Source of the DNA: Corynebacterium uberis
Lineage (GTDB): Bacteria; Actinomycetota; Actinomycetes; Mycobacteriales; Mycobacteriaceae
Reading direction: 5' to 3'
Assembly: GCF_020616335.1 (NCBI RefSeq)
Contig: NZ_CP085051.1
Coordinates: 868,001 to 932,000 of the forward strand
DNA: 64,000 nucleotides
The position numbers and the translations under genes were made by a program. Under the pieces are notes generated by a model. That model saw nothing but the letters and a program-made list of their open reading frames with translations, did not search any database and had not been told where the DNA came from. This document shows positions 33,026 through 41,970 of this stretch, in pieces. How positions within the stretch are numbered: position 1 is the first letter of the stretch; each line of letters opens with the position of its first letter.

Positions 33026-34699
33026 ATGAAAATGCGACGCACACTTGCGGCCCTAGTCTCAGTGGCCGCCCTGACTTTGAGCGCCTGCGGGGGCTCAGAC
33101 GGATCATCCGGATCCGGATCCAAGCTGGAAGTCTCACCCGATGGGTCCTACAACAAGCAGGACCGGGAAAACCTCGCCCAGGGCGGGGAGCTGACCCTGC
33201 CTATTGACGAGCTTTCTGAACAGCAAAATGACTTCCACGCGGACTTTACAGCGTATACCCGCACTATTTGGCAGTGGTACAACCCGGTGCTGTTCACCAC
33301 CGATGGGGATGGCACCTACCACACAAACCCTGATTACCTCACGGATGCCAAGGAAGAAACCGTCGACGGTAACACCCGGGTGACCTACACCATCAACCCC
33401 AAGGCGCAGTTCAACGATGGTACTCCCATCGATTGGAAGGTTTTTGAGCACACCTGGCAGTTCATGAATGGGTCCAACAAGGAACTCAACGTGAGCTCCA
33501 CGGATGGCTACGAGCGCGTTACCTCCGTGCGCCCCGGCGAGAATGACCGTCAGGTTGTTGTGACCTATAACGGCGTGTATCCCTGGTGGCAGGGCATATT
33601 CGGAGAGTTGCTCCACCCGGCGATCAACAGCCCAGAGATCTTTAACAAGGCGTACATCGGCAAGCTACACCCCGAGTGGGGAGCCGGCCCCTTCACGGTG
33701 GACAACGTGGACTTCCATGCCGGTGTGGTCAGCTTCAAGCCCAATGACAAGTGGTGGGGAAATAAGCCCTTGCTAGACAAGGTCACGTACCGCTACATGG
33801 AAGACCAGGCCAGTATCAACGCGTTCAAGGCTGGGGAAATTGACGCCACAAGGGTAAGCAGTAAGGATCGGCTGGCGGTGGCCAAGGGAATGGGGGACCA
33901 AGCCAAAATCTACACAGCGCTGCGCCCGGCGAATGTGCTGATCATGCTCAACGGGCAGTCTCCAGAGCTGAATGACGTCCACGTCCGAGAAGCCGTCATG
34001 ACTGCCATTGATCGTGCCCAGCTCGCGGACATTCGCTTCAACGGCTTGGACTACACCGAACAGCTGCCGGGATCCTTCAACCTGCTTCCCACCCAGGAAG
34101 GGTATGAGGACAACTTTGGCCAGGTGGTCTCTTTCGACCCAGACAAGGCGAAGGAGATCTTGGATCAGGCCGGTTGGGCCCCGGGTGCAGACGGTGTGCG
34201 GGAAAAGGACGGAAAGCCGCTCACGCTGCGCTATGTCGAAGTTGGCGGCACGCCTATGACCAAGGCGACCGCGGGTGCGGTTCAAAAGATGCTCAAGGAC
34301 GTGGGCATTGAGGTCAAGGTGGAGGAGCGCCCCTCCTCGGACTTCTCCAAGGTGGCTACCCAGCGGGACTTTGACATCTTCCCCATGGCCTTCAACATGG
34401 GAGATGCCTTTGGTGTGGCCAGCTTCGGGCAGGTCTACCGGTCCAATTCTGAGCTCAACCGGTCTGGCACGGGTACCCCGGAGCTGGATAAGAAGATCGA
34501 CGAGTTGCAGAAGATTGGCGATGCCAAGGGGCAGATCAAGAAGTCCAACGAGCTGGAGCGCGAGGCCTTCCACGGCTACGGCATCATGCCGCTGGCTAAC
34601 GGCCCGTTCATCACGGCTACCAAGCCGGGGCTTGCTAACTATGGTTCGCTGTCCTTCGGCTACATCCCGCCGGAGAACATTGGCTGGGAAAAGAAATAG
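33026..34699 (+). CDS. Peptide ABC transporter substrate-binding lipoprotein (DppA/OppA family)
   Basis: 557 residues. The lipobox LTLSACGG follows a short basic, hydrophobic leader. The SBP_bac_5 fold shows in DGNTRVTYTINPKAQFNDGTPIDWKVFEHTWQFMN, HPEWGAGPFTVDNVD and VREAVMTAIDRAQLADI. The start ATG 33026 is preceded by AAGGAGG. Last gene of the second peptide operon and followed by a strong hairpin, so it marks the operon's end. Confidence 0.92.
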   Translation: MKMRRTLAALVSVAALTLSACGGSDGSSGSGSKLEVSPDGSYNKQDRENLAQGGELTLPIDELSEQQNDFHADFTAYTRTIWQWYNPVLFTTDGDGTYHTNPDYLTDAKEETVDGNTRVTYTINPKAQFNDGTPIDWKVFEHTWQFMNGSNKELNVSSTDGYERVTSVRPGENDRQVVVTYNGVYPWWQGIFGELLHPAINSPEIFNKAYIGKLHPEWGAGPFTVDNVDFHAGVVSFKPNDKWWGNKPLLDKVTYRYMEDQASINAFKAGEIDATRVSSKDRLAVAKGMGDQAKIYTALRPANVLIMLNGQSPELNDVHVREAVMTAIDRAQLADIRFNGLDYTEQLPGSFNLLPTQEGYEDNFGQVVSFDPDKAKEILDQAGWAPGADGVREKDGKPLTLRYVEVGGTPMTKATAGAVQKMLKDVGIEVKVEERPSSDFSKVATQRDFDIFPMAFNMGDAFGVASFGQVYRSNSELNRSGTGTPELDKKIDELQKIGDAKGQIKKSNELEREAFHGYGIMPLANGPFITATKPGLANYGSLSFGYIPPENIGWEKK

Positions 34700-34729
34700 G
34701 ACCTTCGAGCTTGTTCTTTCCACTGGGTG

Positions 34730-34771
34730 CCGGGGTGAAACAATTACAGTTTCGCCCCGGTTTCCATTCTT
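34730..34771 (+). terminator. Intrinsic terminator of the second peptide operon
   Basis: CCGGGGTGAAAC (34730-34741) pairs with GTTTCGCCCCGG (34749-34760), 12 bp with one G-T pair and a 7-base loop, followed by TTTCCATTCTT. It sits 31 bases after the binding-protein stop. Confidence 0.85.
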
Positions 34772-34832
34772 ATATGAGCTTCTAGTGAATCGTCTGGCAG
34801 TGAGTAGTTGCTAAAGTTCTCCGGGAGGTGCC

Positions 34833-35130
34833 ATGTCGCTTTTGCGTAATCGTCCTTTTCGGCGGTTCGTCGCGGCCAAGGTCTCCAATAAACTGGCAGA
34901 TACGATTTCCGCGGTGGCCCTCCCGCTTATTGCGCTGGGCATCTCGGGAAACCCGGTGCTGGTTGGCGTGGCATCGTGCTGCGCCATGGGGGGCGCTCAT
35001 TGTCATGCAATGCTTTGCAGGTACCCTGGTTGATCGCGTTAGCGCGAGCTTGGCGTTGCGGGGTTCCTCGCTGGCGCAGGCGTTCGGATGGGCTGCTGTG
35101 CTGTGTGCGGCCACGACGCATTCTGTGTGA
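34833..35130 (+). pseudogene. Frameshifted, truncated MFS transporter remnant
   Basis: MSLLRNRPFRRFVAAKVSNKL starts a typical MFS N-terminus. The frame breaks at a run of six G (34988-34993): removing one G joins it to GALIVMQCFAGTLVDRVSASLAL, which contains an MFS motif-A-like loop (GTLVDRVS). The joined product stops after about 99 residues at TGA 35128-35130, so even corrected it covers only about three helices. GGGAGGTG before the ATG is a good ribosome site, so a short peptide may still be made. Confidence 0.7.
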
Positions 35131-35358
35131 GCAATAATTCTTCAGCCGAAGCGGGGTGCCGTGATCGATGGGGAGGGCGATGTCCCGGGATGGAACACGG
35201 GAAAACCAAAATATTGTCCTGCGCGGCGCGCAATGGTCAGGTAATCTGTGTTGCACCCAGCGGTGCAGTGAAGCGTCTCTGGAACTACCAATCCCCTATT
35301 TTCCGTTTTGCGGGACGAGGTGATCATATTCTTTGCCGAACAGCGGAGGGCAACGCGT
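35131..35358. other. Non-coding stretch between two MFS genes
   Basis: This 228-base stretch has lower GC than the surrounding core. I see no gene, RNA or clear inverted repeat in it. It may be the eroded remainder of the pseudogene's 3' part, but no MFS-like translation is visible. Confidence 0.4.
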
Positions 35359-36546
35359 GTGAGTAATCTGCGTAGTCCGGTCCTTTACCTGGGCCTGTCG
35401 TTGCTACTGTCAGGTTTTGGAGATTGTCTGATCCCCATTGCTTTTGCCATTGAGTCGACTCGCCTGAGTCCTGAGGGGGCGTTGCTCACCTGGGTATTGA
35501 TGGCATTGTGGGCGGGGCGTTTGGTTGGCGCCACAGCCGCCAGGCGTATGCCGGATATGCTCCGTCCAGGCCGGATCATGATCATCGCGGATGTTATTCG
35601 GGCAGTAGCGCAAGGGGGTTTACTTGTTAGCGTGAGCGCTGGTTATATGCTGCCGGCAGCGATGGTGGTGTCTTCGGCGATCTATGGCCTTGCGACGTCA
35701 TTTTTCAATCCAGCCCGATTTAGTCTCTTGCCGGCCATTTGTCCACAACGAAGCCTTGGAAGAGCAAATGCCGTATTTTCTGCAATTGGAGACACCTTTG
35801 CCATCGCCGGCCCTGTGCTGGGCACACTGTTGATGCTTTCTTGTGGCTTTTCGGGTGTGCTTTTCATAGATACCCTGAGCTTCGTCTTGTCCACGATGGT
35901 GCTTCTGCGGTTCTGGGCAACGCGTTCCACATCATTGGGGAGCAGGACAGCAAAGAGCACTTCCGGAGCTTTGCCGCGGTGGGTCTCCTGGGGGCTGTCT
36001 AGCTGGTTCTTTGTGTCCTGCGCTGTGGGGCTGGTGGGGATTGCGGCGCCAACCCACATTATGGGTTTTCATGGGGAAGCTGCCTGGGCAAGCGTGGCTA
36101 CGGGTGTTGCCGTAGGTTCCCTCTGTGGATCGGCTCTGCTTTTGATACTTCGCCCGTCGGTATCGCGTTGGGTGGGTGTGCATACTATCGCGTGCGTGGC
36201 CTTTGCCGCTCAGATTATCGCCTATGCAGCCATTGGTACCGTGTGGATTGTTGTTGCAGTTGCCGCCCTTGGGTCACTGTGGGTCACAGTGTCTGGAGTT
36301 TGTTGGGACACCGTCGGGCAGACTCTCGGTGGCGGTGATGGCGATCTGGTTCACATATTTGCCACCCGAGACCAACTGGTTAATACAGTTGCCATTCCCT
36401 GCGGCATGCTCGTGTTCGCACTGTGCTCGAGGCTGAGCGGCACGCAGACGTCATTGTGGGTGGGCGTTGCACTATGCACGGCTGGGGTTGCCAGTCTGTT
36501 TCCTTTGTGGGGGAGATGGAACGCGAAGACCGCGTCGCACACTTAA
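35359..36546 (+). CDS. MFS transporter in a low-GC patch
   Basis: 395 residues from GTG 35359, preceded by GGAGGG 8 bases upstream; 12 hydrophobic helices. Pieces such as FNPARFSLLPAICPQRSLGRANAVFSAIGDTFAIAGPVLGTLL match MFS exporters related to macrolide efflux and enterobactin-exporter-like groups. Base composition and codon use (many TTT, TCT, GAG/ATT mixes) are visibly less GC-rich than neighbours, suggesting acquisition. The stop overlaps the convergent DUF402 gene by TTAA. Confidence 0.82.
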   Translation: MSNLRSPVLYLGLSLLLSGFGDCLIPIAFAIESTRLSPEGALLTWVLMALWAGRLVGATAARRMPDMLRPGRIMIIADVIRAVAQGGLLVSVSAGYMLPAAMVVSSAIYGLATSFFNPARFSLLPAICPQRSLGRANAVFSAIGDTFAIAGPVLGTLLMLSCGFSGVLFIDTLSFVLSTMVLLRFWATRSTSLGSRTAKSTSGALPRWVSWGLSSWFFVSCAVGLVGIAAPTHIMGFHGEAAWASVATGVAVGSLCGSALLLILRPSVSRWVGVHTIACVAFAAQIIAYAAIGTVWIVVAVAALGSLWVTVSGVCWDTVGQTLGGGDGDLVHIFATRDQLVNTVAIPCGMLVFALCSRLSGTQTSLWVGVALCTAGVASLFPLWGRWNAKTASHT

Positions 36547-37076
36547 TCAGCCGGAGTCAGTTCCAGGTTTTCTGGGCGGGCCCACTCCAGCTCAACGCCG
36601 AGGGAACTCAGCCACGCCATCGGGTCATCCCCGCACCGGGCGATGCCGTCGATGGCGCGGGTGGTGGCTTTCAGCGCGCGGGTGCCTTCTTCGGGGGAGA
36701 TGAGCCCTGCTGCTAGGGCGTCGGAAAGCTCATCGAGGTCATCAACGGTGACCGGTTGGCCAGGCACGCAAATGAGGTCCACGTAGAGGTCCCGGGTGTG
36801 CCACACCTGCGCTGTGCGGGTGATGGCTGCAACATCGATGTAGTACTCGAAGGGGCGTGGCGCGCGGTGGTGGAAGATGTTGACCCGCAGGTCTAGCTCG
36901 GGAAGTAGCCAGGACTCAAGGTATCCAAAACGCGGGTGGTTTGCCCCGCGGGCCATATACAGGCCCCATGCGGCCTCCCGGTAGGTATCGACTGCCCGCT
37001 CGAAGCCTTTGGGGTCAATGTTGATGGCGCGGGAGACGTCAAAGGTTTCCCGTTTGATCGCGTGAAGCTTGCCCAT
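36543..37076 (-). CDS. DUF402 domain protein
   Basis: 177 residues. The DUF402 core is seen in NIFHHRAPRPFEYYIDVAAITRTAQVWHTRDLYVDLICVPGQPVTVDDLDELSDALAAG, with the conserved YYIDVA and DLYVDL strands. Characterised relatives act on nucleotides, but no activity can be assigned here. It begins the block whose order resembles Rv1156-Rv1178 of Mycobacterium tuberculosis. Confidence 0.82.
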   Translation of the reverse strand: MGKLHAIKRETFDVSRAINIDPKGFERAVDTYREAAWGLYMARGANHPRFGYLESWLLPELDLRVNIFHHRAPRPFEYYIDVAAITRTAQVWHTRDLYVDLICVPGQPVTVDDLDELSDALAAGLISPEEGTRALKATTRAIDGIARCGDDPMAWLSSLGVELEWARPENLELTPAD

Positions 37077-37107
37077 GGGTACCTAAAAGAGGGTGCGTCT
37101 GAGGGGG

Positions 37108-37770
37108 CTACCCGTGGTGGATGACCCCGGCGGTGGGGGCATAGTTGCAGGTGGCGTCTTGGGTTGCCACGGCGCCGCTGATGACGGCGATGATGGTGCC
37201 GCGGCCGGTAGTGGCGGTGCCGGACAGGGTGGCGGGCCCTTGGGGGTTGACGCCGTAGTTGTTCAGCTGGGTCTCGCCGGTGGCCATGGTGTCCAGGTTG
37301 ATCCAGTTGACCTTCATGTGGCCTTGTTCTGGCAGCGCGGCGGAGGTTCCCAGGGCAGTGAACAGGAAGGCGGTGTCTTCGGCGCCGGCGCCGGGTGCGG
37401 GGATGGGGGAGGGGCCGGGTACCCCAATGGCGGTGCCTACGGAGTTCAGCCCGTTGATGCAGTTGCCGGCGACGGTGGGCCAATAGAACTGGGCTACGTG
37501 GGGGGCGTTTTCGGGAAGCTCAACGTCTCCGGGGGCGGCGGTGCCTTCGTAGAAGGCGATGGCCGCGTTGAGGGTGTCGCGCAGTTGTTGGGGCAGCCAG
37601 GGCTGGGCGGCGAAGTCGCGGACCTGGTTGAGCTGCTCGGCGGTGGGCTGGAGCATGGGGCCTTCTGGCAGGTTTTCGGCTCCGGGAACCGCTCCGGCGG
37701 TGGGGCTTAGTGCTAGCGCGGCGGTGCAGGCTACAGCGGCAGTGGCAGACAGCAGGCGGATACGCGGCAC
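37108..37770 (-). CDS. Secreted Rv1157c-family protein
   Basis: About 220 residues from GTG 37770 (VPRIRLLSATAAVACTAALALSPTAGAVPGAEN), which gives a clean signal peptide cut after AGA; an upstream start would add 50 non-conserved residues. The mature part has two cysteines (GNCINGLNSVGTA and DATCNYAPTAG) that could form a disulfide, and a Pro-rich GVPGPSPIPAPGAG link. Function unknown; it is one gene away from typA, as in mycobacteria. Confidence 0.78.
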   Translation of the reverse strand: MPRIRLLSATAAVACTAALALSPTAGAVPGAENLPEGPMLQPTAEQLNQVRDFAAQPWLPQQLRDTLNAAIAFYEGTAAPGDVELPENAPHVAQFYWPTVAGNCINGLNSVGTAIGVPGPSPIPAPGAGAEDTAFLFTALGTSAALPEQGHMKVNWINLDTMATGETQLNNYGVNPQGPATLSGTATTGRGTIIAVISGAVATQDATCNYAPTAGVIHHG

Positions 37771-38315
37771 GGCGAGGGCTCTTTTCTGTAGTGCGGAAGT
37801 AAACAAGGGCACAGTCGGGCACAGTGAAGCGCGAAGTGGCGCCACCAAGCGCGGGGCAAGGACGCCACGGGCGAGCACACCACCGCGCGCGAAGCACGGC
37901 GGCGGTGAACCTGTGCACACTAATCCTTCACCATAGCGCGTTGGTCCCGGCTGTGGGTAGATTGTGTGCTATCTGTGCTGCGATTTTGGTGGGTTGTCAT
38001 TCACAGCACCCCAGGCAGGCAGGGAAATTTTGGTGCCAAAACAATTTTCCTGTGATCCGCCGCAACGGTCGCGCAAACGGGGGCGGCGGGGCGTCGATAA
38101 GCAAGCAGATAAGCAAGCAGAAATGCGAGCTGATACACGAGCAGATAGCCGGGGAGTGAAGCAGCACTGCGCGATACGCGCTGCTCGGCGTGCACTGGCG
38201 GGCAAAAGGGGGTAGTGTCTTTCCGGTCCATGCGCGCGTGGCCGGGCTCACGGTGGTCTGTGCGAGCGCGGCGCATACATTTTTGCTACTTGAGTGCTTC
38301 AGGAGTTTCCCGCTA
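37771..38315. other. Gap between the secreted protein and typA
   Basis: A 545-base gap without a convincing gene. It should hold promoters for both divergent genes. At 38090-38102 is an exact 13-mer, followed by two 12-bp direct repeats (GATAAGCAAGCA at 38096-38107 and 38108-38119) and related GAGCAGATAGCC and GAGCTGATACACGAGC sequence to about 38155. AGGAGTTT at 38300 is the typA ribosome site. Confidence 0.6.
38090..38102 (+). repeat. Intergenic copy of 13-mer GGCGTCGATAAGC
   Basis: One of 12 exact copies in the window, here outside any gene and next to short direct repeats sharing GATAAGC. See the finding on this motif. Confidence 0.8.
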
Positions 38316-40229
38316 GTGAGCCATCCAGAATTCCGTAACGTTGCCATCGTCGCGCACGTCGACCACGGCAAGACCACCCTCGTCAACGCAATGCTGGAGC
38401 AGTCCGGCGTGTTTGGCGATCACGGCGAGGTCACCGACCGCGTGATGGATTCTGGTGACCTGGAAAAGGAAAAGGGCATCACCATCCTGGCCAAGAACAC
38501 GGCCATCCACCGCAAGGGCCTGGGCAAGGACGGCCAGGACCTGATCATCAACGTCATTGATACGCCCGGCCACGCGGACTTTGGTGGGGAGGTCGAGCGC
38601 GCGCTGTCCATGGTCGATGGCGTGGTGCTGCTTGTCGACGCCGCCGAGGGCCCCCTCCCGCAGACCCGCTTCGTGTTGGGCAAGGCGCTCGCCGCGAAGA
38701 TGCCGGTGATCATCCTGGTCAACAAGACCGACCGCCCGGATGCGCGCATCGATGAGGTGGTGGAGCAGTCCCAGGACCTGCTGCTGGAGCTGGCCGCCGG
38801 CCTGGATGACCCGGAGGCCGCTGAGGCCGCCGAGCAGCTGCTGGACCTGCCGGTGCTCTACGCCTCCGGGCGTGAGGGCAAGTGCGCCACCACCAACCCG
38901 GGCAACGGCAACGTGCCGGACTCGCCGGACCTGCAGCCGCTCTTTGACGTCATCTATGACGTCCTGCCGGAGCCCTCGGCCACCATTGATGGCCCGCTGC
39001 AAGCCCACGTGACCAACCTGGACTCCAGCTCCTTCCTGGGGCGCATTGGTCTGGTGCGCATCCACTCCGGGTCGTTGAAGAAGGGCCAGCACGTCGCCTG
39101 GATCCATTACGACGCCGAGGGCAACAGCCACATCAAGGACGTCAAGATCGCCGAGCTGCTGCGCACCGAGGGCGTTAACCGCGTGCCTGCGGAAGAGGTC
39201 ATCGCCGGCGACATCGCGGCCGTCTCTGGCATCGATGAGATCATGATCGGCGATACGCTGGCGGATCTGGAGCATCCCAACCCGCTGCCGCGCATCACCG
39301 TCGATGAGCCGGCGATCTCCATGACCGTGGGCGTGAACACCTCGCCCATGGCGGGGCGCGGCGGCGGCACCAAGCTCACCGCCCGGCTGGTGAAGAACCG
39401 CCTGGACCAGGAGCTGATTGGTAACGTGTCCATCCGCGTGCTGCCCACCGAGCGCCCGGACGCCTGGGAGGTCCAGGGCCGCGGCGAGATGGCCCTGTCC
39501 GTGCTGGTGGAGACCATGCGGCGCGAGGGCTTCGAGCTGACCGTGGGCAAGCCACAGGTGGTCACCCAGACCATTGACGGCAAGATCCATGAGCCCTACG
39601 AGCACATGGTCATTGACGTGCCCGCCGAGCATCAGGGCGCGGTCACCCAGCTGATGGCCGCGCGCAAGGGCCAGATGGTGGCCATGGACACCACGCCGGG
39701 ATCGGACTGGATCCGCATGGAATTTCGGGTGCCTGCCCGCGGGCTGATCGGCTTCCGTACCACCTTCATGACGGAAACCCGCGGCACCGGCATCGCTAAC
39801 TCGTACGCGGATGGCATGGAGCCCTGGGCTGGTGAGATTAAGGACCGCGCCACCGGATCCCTGGTGGCCGACCGCACCGGCCAGGTCACCGCCTACGCGC
39901 TGACCCAGCTGGCAGACCGCGGCAGCTTCTTCGTCGAGCCCGGCGATGAGACCTACGAAGGCATGGTCGTTGGCGCCAACAATCGTGATGAAGATATGGA
40001 CATCAACATCACCAAGGAAAAGAAGCTGACCAACATGCGCTCCGCCACCGCGGACGCCACCGTCACTCTGGCCAAGGCACACACGCTGTCGCTGGATGAG
40101 GCCATGGAGTTCTGCGGCGCCGACGAGTGCGTGGAGGTCACCCCGGACGTGCTGCGCGTGCGCAAGGTGGAGCTGTCTGCCACCGATCGCGGCCGGGCCC
40201 GCGCCCGCGAGAAGGCGCGCAATAAGTAA
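38316..40229 (+). CDS. typA: Ribosome-associated GTPase TypA/BipA
   Basis: 637 residues. G1 AHVDHGKTT (near residue 10), switch region EKEKGITILAKNTAI, G3 DTPGHADFGGEVER, G4 NKTDRP. The EF-G-like domains III/V and the BipA-specific C-terminus (SVKKxKLTNMRS-like KEKKLTNMRSATADATVTLAKAHTLSLDEA) are all present. Start GTG 38316 follows AGGAG. TypA binds 70S ribosomes and helps ribosome assembly and stress or cold growth in other bacteria. Confidence 0.95.
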   Translation: MSHPEFRNVAIVAHVDHGKTTLVNAMLEQSGVFGDHGEVTDRVMDSGDLEKEKGITILAKNTAIHRKGLGKDGQDLIINVIDTPGHADFGGEVERALSMVDGVVLLVDAAEGPLPQTRFVLGKALAAKMPVIILVNKTDRPDARIDEVVEQSQDLLLELAAGLDDPEAAEAAEQLLDLPVLYASGREGKCATTNPGNGNVPDSPDLQPLFDVIYDVLPEPSATIDGPLQAHVTNLDSSSFLGRIGLVRIHSGSLKKGQHVAWIHYDAEGNSHIKDVKIAELLRTEGVNRVPAEEVIAGDIAAVSGIDEIMIGDTLADLEHPNPLPRITVDEPAISMTVGVNTSPMAGRGGGTKLTARLVKNRLDQELIGNVSIRVLPTERPDAWEVQGRGEMALSVLVETMRREGFELTVGKPQVVTQTIDGKIHEPYEHMVIDVPAEHQGAVTQLMAARKGQMVAMDTTPGSDWIRMEFRVPARGLIGFRTTFMTETRGTGIANSYADGMEPWAGEIKDRATGSLVADRTGQVTAYALTQLADRGSFFVEPGDETYEGMVVGANNRDEDMDINITKEKKLTNMRSATADATVTLAKAHTLSLDEAMEFCGADECVEVTPDVLRVRKVELSATDRGRARAREKARNK

Positions 40230-40260
40230 GACTTCGCGCAATCCCACTAGGCTAGGCACA

Positions 40261-41970
40261 GTGAGTAGTCCAACACGCCGGCCCCTTGGGAGCCGGGCCC
40301 TCGCGCTGGCCCTTTCTGGCACGCTAGCCGCGCTGGCGCTCAACCTTGGCGGCTGCGTGGCCCGGCCTGGGCCCGCCCCGGTGGTCGAGGACCCCCCAGC
40401 CGCTGAAGCGGCGGATCATCCCGAAGCTGAGGATTCGCCAGACGGCAACCGGCCCGGGGAGGCCGGTGCTGACAACGCGGACCAGGAGGACCCAGAGTCC
40501 ACCACCACCCCGGGCGCGCAGGACGCCTCTGGGCAGCCGGTGCGCTCCACCATCAACGTGGGCGTGGACCCGCTGCGTGCGGGGCTCAACCCGCACCTGG
40601 CTGCGGACGCCAGCGCCCTGGTCGACTCGCTTGCAGACCTCGTACTGCCCTCGCCGTTTAAGAACGGCCAGCCGGACCCCAACCTGGTGGTCTCAGCCCG
40701 GGAGGTCGCCCCGCCCGAGGGATCCACGGTACAGCGCAGCGTGCACTATGTCATCGCCCCGGAGGCGCAATGGTCAGATGGCACGCCGGTGAGCGGCAAT
40801 GACTTCGCCTACCTGTGGCGGATGATGGTGTCTACCCCCGGCGTTGTCGGCGCCGCGGGCTACCGCGCGATCAGCGCTGTGCGCGTGGGCGGTGGGGGCA
40901 AGACGGTGGATGTGGATTTTGCCTACCCGGTTGCCCAGTGGCGTGAGCTTTTTGCGCACCTGCTGCCCTCGCACCTGGTCGCCGGGGAGGATTTTGCTTC
41001 CGCGCTGCACGACACCATTCCGGCTTCTGCAGGGCGCTACATGGTGCGGGTGGTGGATCGCTCCCGCGGGATCATCGAACTCGGGCGCAATGATCGCTTC
41101 TGGGGAAGCGCCCCGGCGGCAACTGAGGTGTTGAGTCTGCGCCCCGTGCGTTCTGCGGTGGAGGGGTCGGATCAGCTGCGTTCGGGGCAGCTCAGTTTCA
41201 TCGACGTCACCCCGGCGCAGACCACGCAGGAGTCCTTTGGGCTGGTCCCCGGCACGCAGACCCGCCAGCTGACCACGGCCCGCCGGCTCGAGGTGCGCGC
41301 GTCGGCGATCTCACCAAGGCTGCGCGACGCGCAGGTGCGTGCCACGTTCCTTTCGCTTATCGACGCCCCCCGCGTCGCCCGGCTAGCCACCGGCCGGACC
41401 GCACCCCTCGAGGTGCCGAGCCCCGCCGCCGCCGTCGCCGGGGTGACCCCCGGCCCTGAAGACGTGGCGGCGCTGCGTGAGGCGAGCCACAAGCGGGCGC
41501 TGCGCATCGCGGCCGATCCCGCCGACCCCACGGCGTCCGCGGCCGCGCGCACCATCGTGGACCTGCTGGCCCACCAGGGGGTGTCCGCCCGGGTCGTGGC
41601 CACGGATATAGATACCCTGGCGGCCACGCAGCTTCCTGAAGGCACCGTGGATGCGGTGGTGGTGTGGTCCGCCGGCCGTGCGACGGCGATGGATGTGGCG
41701 GACGCGTACTCCTGCGGCGTCGATAAGCAGCCGGGCAACCTGTCGGGCTACTGTGATGTGGCGCTGCAACCACAACTCGTGGCGGCGCTGGGCGGGAAGG
41801 ACGATGCCGCGCAGCTTGCCCACCGCATCGAATCCTCCGCGCACCTGAGCCTGCCGCTGCTCAAGGAGACCCGACTGCTGGTCACCGGGCAGGACCTGGA
41901 AGGACCGGACCCGAACCTGGAGAACTGGACCGCGGGCTTATCCGCGGCCGCAACCTGGAAGAAGAAGTGA
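40261..41970 (+). CDS. lpqW: LpqW-like lipoprotein (family-5 binding-protein fold)
   Basis: 569 residues from GTG 40261. Signal peptide with lipobox LNLGGCVA, then an acidic Pro/Glu/Asp-rich linker (about residues 35-95), then the SBP_bac_5 fold (GVDPLRAGLNPHLAADASALVDSLADLVLPSPF, APEAQWSDGTPVSGNDFAYLW). In mycobacteria LpqW influences PIM/lipoarabinomannan synthesis. It directly follows typA and precedes mshB, as in M. tuberculosis. Two 13-mers (41355 and 41716) lie inside, the second coding GVDK. Confidence 0.88.
   Translation: MSSPTRRPLGSRALALALSGTLAALALNLGGCVARPGPAPVVEDPPAAEAADHPEAEDSPDGNRPGEAGADNADQEDPESTTTPGAQDASGQPVRSTINVGVDPLRAGLNPHLAADASALVDSLADLVLPSPFKNGQPDPNLVVSAREVAPPEGSTVQRSVHYVIAPEAQWSDGTPVSGNDFAYLWRMMVSTPGVVGAAGYRAISAVRVGGGGKTVDVDFAYPVAQWRELFAHLLPSHLVAGEDFASALHDTIPASAGRYMVRVVDRSRGIIELGRNDRFWGSAPAATEVLSLRPVRSAVEGSDQLRSGQLSFIDVTPAQTTQESFGLVPGTQTRQLTTARRLEVRASAISPRLRDAQVRATFLSLIDAPRVARLATGRTAPLEVPSPAAAVAGVTPGPEDVAALREASHKRALRIAADPADPTASAAARTIVDLLAHQGVSARVVATDIDTLAATQLPEGTVDAVVVWSAGRATAMDVADAYSCGVDKQPGNLSGYCDVALQPQLVAALGGKDDAAQLAHRIESSAHLSLPLLKETRLLVTGQDLEGPDPNLENWTAGLSAAATWKKK

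Noticed and set aside
34788..34832. Second gene start upstream of the MFS remnant
   Set aside because: Short frames only, and the good ribosome site is for the ATG at 34833.
38313..40343. 676-codon minus-strand frame opposite typA
   Set aside because: Antisense to a strongly conserved GTPase; composition is that of a shadow frame.
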